Origin: an uncultured Prevotellaceae bacterium
GTDB taxonomy: Bacteria; Bacteroidota; Bacteroidia; Bacteroidales; Bacteroidaceae
Length of the DNA stretch: 52,377 nt
NCBI GenBank assembly: GCA_900316505.1
Contig: ONDH01000017.1
Span: forward strand, 1-52,377
Direction of reading: 5' to 3'
The position numbers and the translations under genes are program-made. The notes below the pieces were generated by a model. The model did no database searches and was not told the origin of the DNA. It worked only from the letters and a program-made list of their open reading frames with translations. Positions 51,974 to 52,377 of this stretch are shown here, piece after piece. The first letter of the stretch is position 1. Each line of letters opens with the position of its first letter.

Positions 51974-52152
51974 TACACTTAGGGAATTCATTCTCTTCAT
52001 TTTTTTCTTTTGGCGCCATCGGCGCATCTCTCGGTTTAGTTGATGATTGAGAATTATGGGTTTGAGTTGACAGGTAAAAATTGATAATTGATAATTAGGC
52101 GTTTTTGCGGTGCGCGCTTCCGCAAGGTTCTCATTGGCTTCGGTATCTTAGA

Positions 52153-52183
52153 TTTTTCACTTTTCACTTTTCACTTTTCACTT
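52153..52183. repeat. TTTTCAC heptamer array
   Basis: Four units of TTTTCAC, another period-7 type. Confidence 0.85.
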
Positions 52184-52207
52184 CGGATGCCTAACTGATT
52201 TCGTTTG

Positions 52208-52237
52208 CAAAGTTACGGCGAGATGATGGGCTGGCAA
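52208..52237 (-). promoter_or_regulatory. Orphan leftward promoter
   Basis: Minus strand TTG (52235-52237), 19 bases, TAACTTTG (52208-52215). It points into the heptamer array and the end of the toxin gene, with no gene to drive. It may make an antisense RNA or be the remnant of a lost gene. Confidence 0.4.
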
Positions 52238-52310
52238 AAAAATTCTCGAAAAATCGAAAAAAACGAGAATATTCTACATTTTTGCCCTAAAATCGAGAAT
52301 ATTCTACGTT

Positions 52311-52377
52311 TTGCAACTCGTTTGTGAGGGACACTTACGTTCGTTTACGGGCAAGACTTACGTTCGTTTGTGGGGAA
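52311..52377. repeat. Right-edge copy of terminal repeat
   Basis: TTGCAACTCGTTTGTG then two units with ACTTACGTTCGTTT at 23-base period. Same orientation as 19-84. Confidence 0.8.

Larger units (their letters stand above)
51974..52377. other. Gene-free right end with repeats
   Basis: 404 bases with no credible gene. It contains TTGATAA units (about 52080-52097), a TTTTCAC heptamer array (52153-52183), a minus-strand promoter at 52208-52237, two CGAGAATATTCTAC words (52264 and 52293), and the terminal repeat. Confidence 0.65.

Overview
The window looks like chromosomal DNA of a member of the Bacteroidales, closest in style to Prevotella and its relatives. The signs are Bacteroidota-type promoters (a TAnnTTTG box at -7, often with TTG 19-20 bases upstream) before many genes, few Shine-Dalgarno sequences, Bacteroidota families (DUF4861, DUF4369, PQQ-like beta-propeller proteins, LytS/LytTR pairs) and housekeeping genes of that phylum's type. 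No rRNA, tRNA, integrase or transposase was seen. All assignments come from reading the sequence without database searches.

Layout. (1) 1-1118 is gene-free, repeat-rich DNA. (2) 1.1-10.6 kb is an accessory, defence-like island: two copies of a tiny membrane protein, an MmeI-like restriction-modification enzyme with a DUF3841 partner, an ADP-ribosylglycohydrolase, an antitoxin-like gene with a truncated ParE-like toxin, an AbiF/AbiD (Abi_2) protein with a structured leader RNA, a PUA/EVE-like protein and a WYL regulator. (3) 10.6-19.6 kb is mostly housekeeping: DUF4861 protein, FtsB/DivIC-like protein, purB, an RNA pseudouridine synthase, asnS, a glycerol-type aquaporin and a CobW-family GTPase. 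(4) 19.8-21.6 kb is a LytS/LytTR two-component system. (5) 21.7-43.4 kb is the most striking part: sixteen same-strand genes that look like one redox and lipid system. They encode ferredoxins, a radical SAM enzyme, a DUF116-polyprenyl synthase fusion, two alpha/alpha-barrel cyclase-like proteins (one with the class II DxDD motif), a NapGH-like membrane electron-transfer pair, a NuoEF fusion and a NuoG-like fragment, five beta-propeller proteins that are membrane-bound, lipidated or exported, and a LolCDE/MacB-type ABC transporter. (6) 43.6-50.9 kb holds a DUF4369 lipoprotein, rho, and a leftward operon of engB, uup, a CbiK-like protein and a FecE-like ATPase. (7) 51.2-52.0 kb is a PIN-domain toxin-antitoxin pair, followed by repeats.

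How the parts may work together. In region 5 the NuoEFG-like proteins could take electrons from NADH. The Tat-signal ferredoxin and the NapH-like membrane protein could carry electrons to or across the membrane. The polyprenyl synthase and cyclase could make an isoprenoid lipid that is a membrane component or carrier, and the beta-propeller proteins would act outside the cytoplasm, with an ABC exporter possibly moving a lipid or lipoprotein. The end product cannot be read from the sequence.

A second theme is a family of 7-base tandem repeats, with units such as TCAACTC, TCAATTG, GTTAGGA, TTTAGGG, CATAATT and TTTAACT. They fill intergenic gaps, and in region 5 they also sit in frame inside at least seven proteins, where they encode heptapeptides such as SQLSTLN. 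The TCAACTC type always runs in the stop-free direction within genes.
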